NCBI RefSeq assembly: GCF_900115125.1
Contig: NZ_FOVJ01000007.1
Span: 62,001-126,000, forward strand
DNA from: Nitrosospira briensis
GTDB lineage: Bacteria > Pseudomonadota > Gammaproteobacteria > Burkholderiales > Nitrosomonadaceae
Length of the DNA: 64,000 nucleotides
Reading direction: 5' to 3'
Position 1 is the first letter of the stretch. Every line of letters begins with the position of its first letter. Both the position numbers and the translations under genes were made by a program. Under the pieces are notes generated by a model. That model was given only the letters and a program-made list of their open reading frames with translations, was not told the DNA's origin and made no database searches. Shown in pieces: positions 1 through 8,742 of this stretch.

Positions 1-370
1 GTCATCATGCTTGCGACGTATATTACCGCAATAAATTTTCCGTTTTCCTTTTCCATCACATGCTCCAACGTATAAAATTAGAATTTCCACTTCTAACCTT
101 CGTTTTCCACTCCATATTCTCAGTTGTGAGGAATTTGTGAAGTGCGTGTGAATATTATGTGAGTCTTTTTGAAGAGTCAAGTCCTTTTTAGGGGATGCGT
201 TGCAATGCGTCGTGAAGTATTTGAAATACCATGAACGGCAGCGGCTGAACGGTAAAGAGCGGGGGGCTGGCAAGCATTGCCCATCACGCTGCTGTCATTT
301 GACAATTGGGCCGACGAGAGTATTTTCTTGTGTTCTGTGAGCCACAGCAGTTTGGCTCTAAATGGAAGGA
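1..370. other. Gene-poor left edge
   Basis: I see no supportable gene here. A 77-codon reading frame on the minus strand (177-410) has no recognisable domain, overlaps the end of the neighbouring pseudogene, and is treated as chance. The first 170 bases are AT-rich and non-repetitive. Confidence 0.5.
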
Positions 371-838
371 TCAGCCACCAATAGCCAAGGCGCCGACAAC
401 ACAACTCCACCAGCTAGTGGGTGACATGCGATGCGCTTCGAGGAGGGCACAAAGTTTCTTACTTGGATTGCTGGTTGTGTAGCCGCCGCACTTCCAGGAG
501 TCGGTTTTCGTCCAACCCATCTCCTCTGCAATAGCAATAGCCTCTGGGTATCGAATGCATAGGTAACCGCTTTGTCTGGCGTGTCGAGATGCCACACGTG
601 CGCAAGCATGAGGTTGGAAATTTTCGCGTACTTCTTGTCAACCGAGAACGATCGATTGGACGCCGCTTTCATTTGAATGGGGACAGCGACGAACGACCGG
701 ACTTTGGAGGAAAGATCAGCGTATGCAATCAAATCAACACCGTGATCGCGCGCTGGGAGCGCCACTTCGAGGCCAAGCGCGCAAGAGCTCGCTCATCAGG
801 CGATTGCGACCGAGCAATTCCGTGATCTGTGTGTCCAT
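371..838 (-). pseudogene. Frameshifted PD-(D/E)XK-like nuclease remnant
   Basis: A protein of about 155 residues can be rebuilt by reading across two frameshifts. It starts at an ATG at 838 (MDTQITELLGRNRLMSELL). It changes frame near 785 into a segment with GVDLIAYADL and VPIQMKA, and again near 548 into PEAIAIAEEMGW, ending at 371. The spaced D and QxK resemble the core of PD-(D/E)XK-fold nucleases, and the whole resembles a widespread uncharacterised family of that size. No single frame covers it, so it is probably dead. It lies downstream of, and in the same direction as, the OLD-family ATPase gene and may once have been its partner or an independent cargo gene. The nuclease assignment is by motif only. 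Confidence 0.6.
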
Positions 839-1022
839 GGGCACAGGACTAATGTTAGCGTTTGACGTCGCGGTAAAAGCAGTAGGGTCGGACACCTTAA
901 TTTCAAGCGACCGTAAGTTCCGACCGATTCGATATGGAAAGGTACAGTAGTTGGAGCCAATCGGGGTCGTCGCGTTTCTGATTACCTCGCGTTTGATCCC
1001 AGCAAAGATCTATTGTAGGTAT

Positions 1023-3134
1023 TTAATAGTTCCTGACCGCTATAAACTCCTGGAAGAGCTTGACCCACCGCGAGATCGTGGCGTGATCGAATGCGCTGAT
1101 GCCCCTTTTTAGCGCCAGTTCTTTCGTCCGCTTTGCAACTTCGACTTTCCATCCTTCGCGTAGTATCAGGTCTTGGGTTTCCGCCCAGGCTTCTACTTGA
1201 CCGATCAGCGGCTTGCCGTTGCGCAGAACATCCGCAAAAGGTATCTCCGTATTTCTTTCCCAGCGGTCTATTACTTGAGCAAGGAACGAAGCAGGTATTA
1301 AATCCTCTACTTCAGAACCGGCAAGGCCGGCATAGGTATCCGTTGATAAAACCCTCTCTTCCGCGCTGTTATACAACCCCGATTTCAATTCCCCGGTGAT
1401 GCGTTTTCCTCGCTCGTCACCGTCCAGAAGTATTTTGGGCAGCGGTTCGTCTCGGCCTGCGATGATACTTGCGATCACCCCCGCAGTTTTGCTTCCGCCC
1501 GATGGGCAAAAGACCAGTTCAAGCTTCGGCGTTATCTTGTTTGCACCGATGAGCAGCGTTTTGATCGCCGAGAGATAATATTGATCCGCCAAGCCCTGGA
1601 CGATGATGGGTTGGCAGCCGAGCAGCAGGCTCTCGGCGATGTTCAGGTTCAATGCGGAGTGAACAACATAAGCAGCGCCTGCTTGGCGGGGGTCCTTTTC
1701 CACAGGCCGAAGGTCTGGCGTCGCCCTGGTAGTGCCATTTTCGGACACGTAAACCTTGCGTGCGCGTCCCAGGTGTTCTGCGTCGATCAAAAACGGCGAA
1801 TGCGTGGTGTAAAGAATTTTATTGAAGTTCGAGAGATTGTCGAAGAAGGCCGACAGGTTCCTTTGTGCCAGCGGATGCAGCGACAATCCGGGCTCATCCA
1901 GCAACAGAATTGCGTTTTGGTGTTCTCCCTCGCTTTCCACCAGGAAGACGAGATAAAAGCTCAGGAACCACTGAAGACCGGTGCTTCTGCTTTCCAGCTC
2001 CACTTCCTCCGGGCGGCGGTCATCCGAAACCCATATCCGAAAGTGGCTTCCATCTGCTTCGAAGCGGAATTTGTAATCTCCCTGTTTCCACCAGTTCCTG
2101 AACTTTTCTGTCAGGATGGCGCCGGCGGACTGGAGCAATATGGAACGTTCCCTTTTTTTCAGGGCAATTTCAGTGATTTCTTCCGGGGTAGGTTCGCGAT
2201 GGTTGTTGTGTTCATCCCTGAAGTCCTGGCCGAGTTCCAGAATGTCTTTCGGCTCCAGCTTTACAAACTTGAACAGGACGCGCAGGGTTCGCGCTTTGGC
2301 CGCTTCTTTCGGGCCAAGATCGTTTCTTTGAAGATTTTGCACAACATGGGGAAGATAGATTTCAGAATCCAGGTTCCCGAATTCGGAGTAGTAAACGAAT
2401 TTCGGCAATGCGCCGATTACCATATCCATTACATCCCCGCCGACTTCCGGTGGGGGTCTCGTCATCCCGGAGATTACCAGTTCAAGTGCATCCAGCAGTT
2501 TGGCTACCCGGCCGTATACTGCCGTGGCGCTGCTATCGGGCTCCTGGATCAGGAATTGCAAGTCCCGCTTAAACCCGGAAGCCTGCTCCACTGAAAGAAG
2601 CGATTCCCCGAGGCTATTATCCATTTCGTGCAATTTTGCGAGAACGGCTCCTTTCAACTCTTCGTCCTGCTCCGGCACTTCCAGATCAGTAATGCTTCTG
2701 GTGGTAACAGCGATCAGCTTTTTTACCTCTGCGCTTACCTCTGTGGCGTCGACATCGGCAATTCCTTCGCAGCGGGGGAAAGATATTGCGTACTTTCCGT
2801 TGAAGTACCGCTTGACGGACACCAGAGAGGCGTCTTCAATTGAAATTCCTGCCTTGCTGGAAAGCTCTGTTGCGAGTGATCCAGTCTCGAACTCCGCTGT
2901 TATGAAGCAGTAGTTTTCCGGGGCCTGGCGTATGGAGCCAAAATGTTTTTTCGGGTAATCAGAGGTTGGTTGAATTTCTCCCTCTACCGCCGGGTTCAGC
3001 TTCCAAAGCGGAATCAGAAGGTTTGTTTTGCCCGATTCATTCACGCCAATCAGGGCAGTAACGTTATCCACGTCGACCCAACCGCTATCCTCGACGGAGC
3101 GAAAATTTGTGACCATGAATCGAGTAAGGTGCAT
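1023..3134 (-). CDS. OLD-family AAA ATPase with TOPRIM-like domain
   Basis: A 703-residue protein with an ABC-type ATPase core. The Walker A is GVNESGKTN at residues 30-38, the Walker B is ILLLDEPGLSLHP near 409-421, and an H-loop TTHSPF lies near 443-448. The C-terminal part fits the TOPRIM nuclease domain of OLD (overcoming lysogenization defect) proteins: IIVQGLAD near 510-517, LLDGDERGKR near 569-578 and EVEDLIP near 608-614. Characterised relatives (P2 Old, GajA of Gabija) cut DNA and act in phage defence or DNA repair. The first TOPRIM acidic residue, normally Glu in VEG, is Gln here (Q513), so nuclease activity is uncertain. No helicase partner such as GajB lies beside it. An intact reading frame next to a frameshifted nuclease suggests an accessory patch. 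Confidence 0.8.
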   Translation of the reverse strand: MHLTRFMVTNFRSVEDSGWVDVDNVTALIGVNESGKTNLLIPLWKLNPAVEGEIQPTSDYPKKHFGSIRQAPENYCFITAEFETGSLATELSSKAGISIEDASLVSVKRYFNGKYAISFPRCEGIADVDATEVSAEVKKLIAVTTRSITDLEVPEQDEELKGAVLAKLHEMDNSLGESLLSVEQASGFKRDLQFLIQEPDSSATAVYGRVAKLLDALELVISGMTRPPPEVGGDVMDMVIGALPKFVYYSEFGNLDSEIYLPHVVQNLQRNDLGPKEAAKARTLRVLFKFVKLEPKDILELGQDFRDEHNNHREPTPEEITEIALKKRERSILLQSAGAILTEKFRNWWKQGDYKFRFEADGSHFRIWVSDDRRPEEVELESRSTGLQWFLSFYLVFLVESEGEHQNAILLLDEPGLSLHPLAQRNLSAFFDNLSNFNKILYTTHSPFLIDAEHLGRARKVYVSENGTTRATPDLRPVEKDPRQAGAAYVVHSALNLNIAESLLLGCQPIIVQGLADQYYLSAIKTLLIGANKITPKLELVFCPSGGSKTAGVIASIIAGRDEPLPKILLDGDERGKRITGELKSGLYNSAEERVLSTDTYAGLAGSEVEDLIPASFLAQVIDRWERNTEIPFADVLRNGKPLIGQVEAWAETQDLILREGWKVEVAKRTKELALKRGISAFDHATISRWVKLFQEFIAVRNY

Positions 3135-3689
3135 AAGCTTTTTTCCGTCCTGCTTTTTTTTCAGGGGTTGAGAAGGCTTGTCACATTCTTGCTACCGTTC
3201 CCGCATTAGACCACGGCACGTTATAGCGCACCCCGAGGAAACGAAGATAGGGTCCTTCGTGCATCCCCGGTTCTTTAAGCAATATACGTGCCCTTTGTTT
3301 TAGGCCTTTGATTATCCCACACATTAGCCGGCAGGACTTTTGCTGACTTGCCATATGTAATACTTCTCGACAACCGAGCCGGGTTCAAATCCTTCGCGTG
3401 TTGAGATCGAGTATACCGCCGGGAACGCGTACAACGTGGCAAGATTGTGCTCAAAAACCGAGAGCACAACCTCGGATGAGACCAGAAAACCAGGAGGGAG
3501 GACCGGGGAATTACCCCAAGGCTCGAGTCAATGACATTGAGCCGTTATCTCATCCAAAGAAGAGGCCGATGCCCTTACAACACAGAAACCGTACGAGCAT
3601 CGGCCAATTAGTGTTAGTTCTGAGTTCTGCGTGTTGCAACTAGAAGATATTTCTTCTCTGTCGCTCTACTCAGGGTTTTAAGATCGGTT
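3135..3689. other. 555-base stretch without a gene
   Basis: Two short reading frames exist (3275-3469 minus, 3398-3643 plus), but neither shows a domain, a good ribosome site or a recognisable relative. The sequence separates the OLD-family gene from a tiny membrane-peptide gene and may be degraded former coding DNA. Confidence 0.4.
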
Positions 3690-3770
3690 TTATTCTTTCC
3701 GTCCGTCCTTTGACATAAAGAACCAGACAGCGATGGCGCCTACACCTAGCACGAGAATTGCCATTTCCAT
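3690..3770 (-). CDS. 26-residue single-pass membrane peptide
   Basis: An ATG at 3770 opens a 26-codon frame ending in TAA at 3690. The product begins MEMAILVLGVGAIAVWFF and ends in a charged tail, MSKDGRKE. It has one hydrophobic segment of about 17 residues followed by a lysine/arginine-rich end, as in small inner-membrane peptides such as respiratory or transporter accessory subunits. A strong AGGAG ribosome site lies 7 bases upstream of the ATG. No family is recognised and the neighbours give no functional clue. The good ribosome site and the clean hydrophobic-then-charged layout are the reasons to call it. The alternative is a chance frame. Confidence 0.5.
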   Translation of the reverse strand: MEMAILVLGVGAIAVWFFMSKDGRKE

Positions 3771-4102
3771 GATAGTCTCCTTAAGGATATAAACGTTCAA
3801 GAACATGACCACCTCGCTGCCCGCTGGGGCACTTCTTTCCATAGGGTCAGCAAACCGTCCTCAAAAATAAACCATCCTCAGCGAACAGAACGGCATGTCC
3901 GCAAAAACTTTGACTACGATTGGAAAAAAAAATTCACACAATGTGATTGTGTTGATACTAATTTTTTGACAGATATTTTTCTCCCTGCCAGAAAAAAGGT
4001 CGAATGAAAAAGCCGGGTTGAGTAGAAACGGGACCGTGCACGAACAAAAATACCCGAGTTCGCTATCGTTACCTCAGCCAGCGCCGTTCACCAGCGTATA
4101 GC
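3771..4102. other. Intergenic region between small peptide and GNAT gene
   Basis: No gene is seen. Only the ribosome site of the small peptide (at 3775-3784) and AT-rich sequence around 3920-3990, which could hold its promoter, stand out. Confidence 0.4.
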
Positions 4103-4960
4103 TCAAAAAAGAATCGAGGGTAGAAAAGCACCGGAAGGCTGGTTATAGAGGCCCAGGCTCATCAGCGTGGCTGGCTGAACGACGCGAAGGCCATGCTGCA
4201 AGCACCAGCGGAACAGTTCACCATTGCGCGAAGGAAGGAGAAAACCGGGCCCTGCGAAAACCTCCGCAGCCCCGATGAGCGCTTTGAGATCTTCATTGCT
4301 TTCTCCCACCGCATGCCCCATGAATCCGATCAACGTCGCGTAGCCACTGATGCGGCCGGCGTGTTCAACCAGCATGGCGGTGCCTTGCTCGATCGCGTGA
4401 CCCAGCTCTTGACCCCGGTCATGGCCATGAATTTTATGGCAGAGATGATTGCAAGCATCGATATCGCCGCCACGGGCCGGACGAACCGCATGGCCAGGAA
4501 TATCAAGCTGAAGCGCCGGTCCTTGCAGGTTTGCCAGTGGCTCCCGTACATCGAAACCCAGTTTGGTATAGAGGGCCAGCGAGCGGTTATGATATGCAGC
4601 TTGCACCAGGCGTACGCCGGCGAACCGTTTCTGTCTTGCACGCTCCAGCACATTTTCCATCAGTCGTCTCCCGAGGGTGCTGTTTTGCACCTCCGGGGAG
4701 ATCGTCAGCGGACCAACACCCGCTACGACTGCGTTTTCCCACAGGAAATTGCTGCCCACGACCTGTCCCTCGCTCTCGGCAATTACCGAGTACACATCCG
4801 AACGGGACAACAGCGATGAAAAGAGATCACGAGCCACCTCAAACGAGGGAAAATCCGACGGGAAATTATGTTGCCCCGAGATCGCCGTGAAGGCGTCGTA
4901 GCAGATCTTGCCGCCCGCTTCCATGTCATCCGGGCGGCCGGCTCTTAAGTTGCAATGCAT
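4103..4960 (-). CDS. GNAT-family N-acetyltransferase, two GNAT halves
   Basis: A protein of 285 residues. The N-terminal half (about 1-150) is a typical GCN5-related acetyltransferase domain. It has the acetyl-CoA-binding stretch around VGPLTISPEVQ..LGRRLM (residues 82-102) and the closing LYTKLGFDVREPL motif. A second, weaker GNAT-like half follows (about 155-285, from VRPARGGDID), so this is a tandem-GNAT protein. It should transfer an acetyl group from acetyl-CoA to an unknown amine. The ATG at 4960 is preferred over the GTG at 4966 because the GAGGGG ribosome site then sits at a normal distance. It is a single gene transcribed away from the neighbouring VOC gene. Confidence 0.8.
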   Translation of the reverse strand: MHCNLRAGRPDDMEAGGKICYDAFTAISGQHNFPSDFPSFEVARDLFSSLLSRSDVYSVIAESEGQVVGSNFLWENAVVAGVGPLTISPEVQNSTLGRRLMENVLERARQKRFAGVRLVQAAYHNRSLALYTKLGFDVREPLANLQGPALQLDIPGHAVRPARGGDIDACNHLCHKIHGHDRGQELGHAIEQGTAMLVEHAGRISGYATLIGFMGHAVGESNEDLKALIGAAEVFAGPGFLLPSRNGELFRWCLQHGLRVVQPATLMSLGLYNQPSGAFLPSILF

Positions 4961-5220
4961 GTTCACCCCCTCGAATTATCGCTTGCAGACCCCTCGTAAC
5001 GTCGAATAGGGCCGCGATGCGATTGGCCACTCCGCAAAAAGAACCGCGCAAGTCCAGCCAGTTTATTTGTTCCAGAGACTTTCTACAAAGCTTCTTGACG
5101 CTCTGACCAGAATGGCCTAAAAATTTATTATGATAGAAAAAAAAATGCATTGAAACTGCCATCTGCAGCGGCTATCAAAAAATGAAGGATGATTATTCCC
5201 GGTAAAAACGAGGCACAAAT

Positions 5221-5700
5221 ATGTTTACAGCTCCTTACTACCATATCGGAATAGTCGTGCGTAACTTTGAAGAAGCCGTGGACCACTACTCGAGTGTACT
5301 GGATGTAAAGTTTACTGAACCAACAGATAACGTGCTGTGTATTGAGAATCCGCAGATGCAGCAAACCGAAAACATAAAAGTTGTCGTCAGCTACTCGAGG
5401 AGCCGGCCACCGTATCTGGAATTGATTCAAGCCGCTGGTAACGGGATATTTTCGGAAAAAAATGCCGGGCAGATTCTCTACTTGGGTGTTTGGGAGCCAG
5501 ATATAGAAAGCAGAATAGATAAATTGAAGCAACAAGGGACAGGTATCGATGCGCTGATACGCCCAGAGTGCGACAAGCCTGCTACCGGCATTATTACCGC
5601 ACCCGACAAGATGGGCATACGCATCGAATACTTGAGCACGTCATTGCGCCTTGCTACCGAAGCATGGGTGCTCACCGGCAAGTATCGAACCATGCGTTAG
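5221..5700 (+). CDS. VOC-fold (glyoxalase/bleomycin-resistance-like) protein
   Basis: A 159-residue protein opening with YHIGIVVRNFEEAVDHYSSV, the classic start of a vicinal-oxygen-chelate domain (first metal-ligand His followed by an Ax-xFY helix). The middle part, VVVSYSRSRPPYLELIQ, supplies the usual Glu ligand (YLELIQ), and the second module ends with MGIRIEYLS, another typical Glu ligand strand. VOC proteins bind a divalent metal and act as isomerases, lyases or resistance proteins. The layout resembles methylmalonyl-CoA epimerase/lactoylglutathione-lyase-like members, but the substrate cannot be told. A GAGG ribosome site lies about 7-10 bases before the ATG. Confidence 0.8.
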   Translation: MFTAPYYHIGIVVRNFEEAVDHYSSVLDVKFTEPTDNVLCIENPQMQQTENIKVVVSYSRSRPPYLELIQAAGNGIFSEKNAGQILYLGVWEPDIESRIDKLKQQGTGIDALIRPECDKPATGIITAPDKMGIRIEYLSTSLRLATEAWVLTGKYRTMR

Positions 5701-5745
5701 CACCGTTATTTGATGTCCGGGTTGAACGCAACGCCCCTGCATTGC

Positions 5746-5763
5746 GGTAGCGGTAGCGGTAGC
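5746..5763. repeat. Three tandem copies of GGTAGC
   Basis: A hexamer is repeated three times just upstream of the Mut7-C gene (about 40 bases before its ATG). It is a short tandem tract that could vary in copy number by slippage. Confidence 0.7.
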
Positions 5764-5803
5764 AGGTCCTGCGCCTCTTGCTGAAAAGTGCAATACTTTC
5801 TGC

Positions 5804-6586
5804 ATGGTCACCGCAACATTTCGTTTCTACGAGGAGTTGAATGATTTCCTTGCGCCCGAACGGCGCAGACAGGAATTTTCCTGCTCATGCGCCCGGGCAG
5901 CGACAACCAAGCATATGATCGAGGCCTTGGGCGTGCCCCATACCGAGGTAGAACTGGTGCTGGTCAACGGCGAATCCGTGGGGTTCGACCGGATATTGAA
6001 AGATGGCGACCGGGTGGCGGTTTTCCCGGAATTCGAGATGGTCGACGTTACCCCCCTGCTGCGCGTGCGCGAACATCCTTTGCGCGTAACGCGCTTTGTA
6101 GCCGACGCCCATCTCGGGGGGCTTGCGCGCCTGCTGCGAATGGCGGGTTTTGATACGCTTTACGATAACAACTATCACGACAGCAAAATCGAGGCTATCG
6201 CCGTGCATGAAAAGCGCATCGTACTTACTCGCGACAGGGAACTGCTCATGCGCCGCTCGATCACGCACGGATGCTACGTGCGCACATTGAAACCCCCACA
6301 ACAGCTGTGCGAGATATTGGATCGCCTGGACCTCGCGGGCAGCATACGGCCTTTCACTTTATGCCTGAGCTGCAACGTACCTTTGCGCGCCATAGAAAAA
6401 GCTCAAGTTCTGATGCGCCTGCCGCCCTCCGTGCGCGAGCGTTTCGACCACTTCAGCACTTGCGATCTCTGCCAAGGGGTTTTCTGGAAGGGCTCGCACT
6501 GGCAGCGCATGCGGGCTGTATTGGATGATTGTATTCAATCAAATCAATTCTCCCGAAACAGCATGAGGGAGGACAACAGTAGTTGA
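5804..6586 (+). CDS. Mut7-C RNase-domain protein with ubiquitin-like N-terminus
   Basis: A 260-residue protein with two parts. Residues 1-85 resemble the Mut7-C ubiquitin-like (ThiS/MoaD-like) domain, for example LVLVNGESVGFDRILKDGD. Residues 95-250 match the Mut7-C RNase (PIN-fold) domain: RFVADAHLGGLARLLRMAG, VLTRDRELL, and a zinc-ribbon-like pair LCLSC...CDLCQGVFWKGSHW near the end. The acidic residues in FVADAHLGG and LTRDREL are the expected PIN-fold metal ligands. The family is predicted to act on RNA but is poorly characterised in bacteria. It is a single gene on the plus strand, followed by tRNA-Lys. Confidence 0.85.
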   Translation: MVTATFRFYEELNDFLAPERRRQEFSCSCARAATTKHMIEALGVPHTEVELVLVNGESVGFDRILKDGDRVAVFPEFEMVDVTPLLRVREHPLRVTRFVADAHLGGLARLLRMAGFDTLYDNNYHDSKIEAIAVHEKRIVLTRDRELLMRRSITHGCYVRTLKPPQQLCEILDRLDLAGSIRPFTLCLSCNVPLRAIEKAQVLMRLPPSVRERFDHFSTCDLCQGVFWKGSHWQRMRAVLDDCIQSNQFSRNSMREDNSS

Positions 6587-6787
6587 ATACCTGGCCCAAA
6601 CTGTTGGGTGCGATGAAAACATCTCATCTGCTCGGCCAAGGCATCTTAAAACCGCATCTTATCGTTCCATTCGAATTTTCCCTCGAATGTGGTACGATTA
6701 ACACCCTTAAGGTTAAGTAGCGGGAAGGTAGCGTCAGGACCCTTTTCGCCTTGACCGGCAATTGAAAAATTCCGGTTCATCCGATCC

Positions 6788-6863
6788 GGGTCGTTAGCTC
6801 AGCTGGTAGAGCAGCGGACTCTTAATCCGTAGGTCGACAGTTCGATCCTGTCACGACCCACCA
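6788..6863 (+). tRNA. tRNA-Lys (anticodon CTT)
   Basis: A 76-nt cloverleaf with acceptor stem GGGTCGT/ACGACCC, D-arm GCTCAGCTGGTAGAGC, anticodon loop CTCTTAA (anticodon CTT) and T-arm with GTTCGATC. CCA is encoded at 6861-6863. A hairpin terminator follows directly. Confidence 0.97.
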
Positions 6864-6869
6864 ATAAAC

Positions 6870-6903
6870 AAGCAGTTAGGTAAAATACCAACTGCTTTTT
6901 TAT
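6870..6903 (+). terminator. Intrinsic terminator after tRNA-Lys
   Basis: AAGCAGTTAGGTA and TACCAACTGCTT form a 12-bp stem with one bulged base around an AAA loop, followed by six T residues. It lies seven bases after the tRNA CCA end. Confidence 0.85.
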
Positions 6904-7178
6904 TTCATTGCTACTATATTGCTACTTTTATACTCGATTAAAGTAAGCGTTTCCGTAAACGATCTGTTGACCTCGTCTGGGGAATTAAACCAAAAAGCTA
7001 AGCGGACACCCTCTCCGCCAAATTAATATAAAAAACACATATACAGGAGTTATTTTTCCTAACCCATCATCTAACCTTCCAATTCCTTCACGGTTACGTG
7101 CGCGCCAAGCGCCGCCTTTAACCACCCGCTTCAGCAGGATCTTTGGGGCACTGGCCTGAAGCAAAACTAGTGAGCGTA
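6904..7178. other. Gene-free region after tRNA-Lys with paired TTGCTAC repeats
   Basis: Two TTGCTAC repeats begin at 6908 and 6919, exactly 11 bases apart and immediately after the tRNA terminator. Such 11-base-spaced direct repeats next to a tRNA 3' end are what integrase arm-type sites look like. No integrase gene and no second copy of the tRNA 3' end was found nearby, so this is at most an island scar. The rest of the stretch shows nothing. Confidence 0.4.
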
Positions 7179-7829
7179 CTAGTACTTTCTACGTCGAGCC
7201 ATATAACACATGAAGCCGAGGCCAGACAGAAACATGGCGTAAGTTTGGGGCTCAGGGACGGCCGAGATAAGGCCACCAACTGTGATCCCATAATAGTATT
7301 CGTAATCTGGCGTCGTAAAGGAAATATCGGTATAGGTGCCCTTCAACTGTAACAGTCCATTCCCTTCTAGCCCGGTTAGGGAATTACCGCTCTGCGTTAA
7401 CGAGCCGCCGCCCCAATAACCGCCACCTTGACTAAGGATAGTGAATGGCGAGTCGAAGTTGAAAGTAACAGGTGCACTCGGCCGACCAACACTCCAAATA
7501 GCGATCAAAGGATCAATTACCGCCTGAGAGAAATGAAAGTTATTCACTTCCTCATCACCGCCTGTCATACGAATTGATCCACTATTCCCCGGAGTATTCG
7601 TAACTGCTGAGCCCGTAAAGGAGGTCGGTACGCTATCAAAAATCCTCGCGTCATTGTCGATGGAAAAAAATTGGCCAGTGTAAGTGACCTCGATTGTATT
7701 GTTGTTCTGGACAAATGTTCCAGTAGGTGTCCCGGGAGTTCCTTCCCACTTTGTCCAACTGGCTGTGTCGGCTGCGGTCGCCACGCCCAAATTGAGGAAT
7801 AACATAATCACTAGTGCTGGTTTTCTCAT
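7179..7829 (-). CDS. PEP-CTERM sorting-domain protein
   Basis: A 216-residue exported protein. Residues 1-20 are a signal peptide (MRKPALVIMLFLNLGVATAA). The body is a beta-rich, Gly/Ser/Thr-rich domain without a recognisable enzyme motif. The C-terminus is a textbook PEP-CTERM signal: VPEP at 191-194, then a hydrophobic helix (YAMFLSGLGFMCYMA), then RRRKY. Family knowledge says this tag is recognised by exosortase (EpsH-type) in bacteria making exopolysaccharide, so the protein is probably released or attached to the cell surface or matrix. Exosortase is not in the window. It lies alone between the tRNA-Lys and a decayed region. Confidence 0.9.
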   Translation of the reverse strand: MRKPALVIMLFLNLGVATAADTASWTKWEGTPGTPTGTFVQNNNTIEVTYTGQFFSIDNDARIFDSVPTSFTGSAVTNTPGNSGSIRMTGGDEEVNNFHFSQAVIDPLIAIWSVGRPSAPVTFNFDSPFTILSQGGGYWGGGSLTQSGNSLTGLEGNGLLQLKGTYTDISFTTPDYEYYYGITVGGLISAVPEPQTYAMFLSGLGFMCYMARRRKY

Positions 7830-8339
7830 GACTATCCTTTATTTCAAGGTTTTATCTCCGATGAGATTGTTCCAGCCGAAAGAAGATGTCAATAGTCCGA
7901 GTGGCGGATGTTTTCCATAAAGAAGCCCCGGCTTCCAAGCTCTTTTGCCAGCTTTGTCCGGTTTCCCCCCGCTGTACCCGTGCAAAGCAGCCATCGACAT
8001 CTCCGGCCTCGATAACGTCCCCGCCATCCCGCAGGCCGCTCTCTCGTCTCTACCCACTTCTGCAAACGGCATGCCCAATAGCCAGGCACCTTATCCTTGC
8101 AAACATAAAGAATTCATCTCGTGGAAGGTGGAGAGCGGTTGACCCGGTCGAGCGAATAATAACGGGAAACGCCAACTGCCACAAAAGCGAAAACACCTGA
8201 TCGTGGTATTTTTATCTCTTTTGGTATTTCCGCAGACTTTTTTAAGTCGCACTTCAAGGAACGACCCAAACAATCAGCTGAACGCCGCTGGCGAACTGGG
8301 ATCTAAAAGGACAACCATTGCATTTAAGAAGGTAAGACC
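7830..8339. other. 510-base region without a supported gene
   Basis: Overlapping short frames on both strands (7839-8200) have no recognisable domain and weak starts. The PEP-CTERM gene and the next plus-strand gene diverge from this interval, so both promoters should be inside it. I could not pick out convincing -35/-10 pairs. Confidence 0.4.
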
Positions 8340-8612
8340 ATGAAAGCCATATCCGCTGCTCTAATCGTATGCGCGTTGACCAGCCAGGCTAGCGCGTACG
8401 ACCGCAATCGGAGTATAGGGGAAGAGTGGCAGCGGCAACGCGAAACCGCCGAGTTCCAAAGAATAGAGGAGGCGGCAAGGCAGCGTGAAGGTGAACATAA
8501 TAATCGGATGCAGCAGCTCGATCGACAGCAGAAGATCCACCAGCAGGAAAACGAATGGCGGCAAAGACAGCTTGAACTGGAGCAATACCGCCTGTGGCCC
8601 TGGAAGCGTTAA
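8340..8612 (+). CDS. Small exported Gln/Glu/Arg-rich coiled-coil protein
   Basis: A 90-residue protein. Residues 1-19 form a signal peptide ending in ASA (MKAISAALIVCALTSQASA). The mature part is almost entirely charged and Gln-rich (for example EEAARQREGEHNNRMQQ), with heptad-like spacing that suggests one long helix or coiled coil, and it ends WPWKR. It has no cysteine and no known domain. It is likely periplasmic, of unknown function. A purine-rich AGAAGG ribosome site precedes the ATG. Confidence 0.6.
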   Translation: MKAISAALIVCALTSQASAYDRNRSIGEEWQRQRETAEFQRIEEAARQREGEHNNRMQQLDRQQKIHQQENEWRQRQLELEQYRLWPWKR

Positions 8613-8742
8613 ACGTGCGGGAAAGCTTTTCATGTGTCCAGGTGCGATATTCAAGGAGCCACGGTAACTATAGATTGAAAACTGCGCTCTCACGCTCCAG
8701 CCCTCGTGCCATGAACCATATGAACCTACTCAAGGAAGCACC

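Noticed and set aside
177-410. 77-codon minus-strand frame at the left edge
   Set aside because: No domain, it overlaps the nuclease remnant, and it has no supported start.
1581-2594. 337-codon plus-strand frame opposite the OLD-family gene
   Set aside because: It is a shadow of the strongly supported minus-strand gene; the product has no domain and is Cys/Phe/Gln-rich noise.
3275-3643. Two short overlapping frames after the OLD-family gene
   Set aside because: Neither has a domain or a good start.
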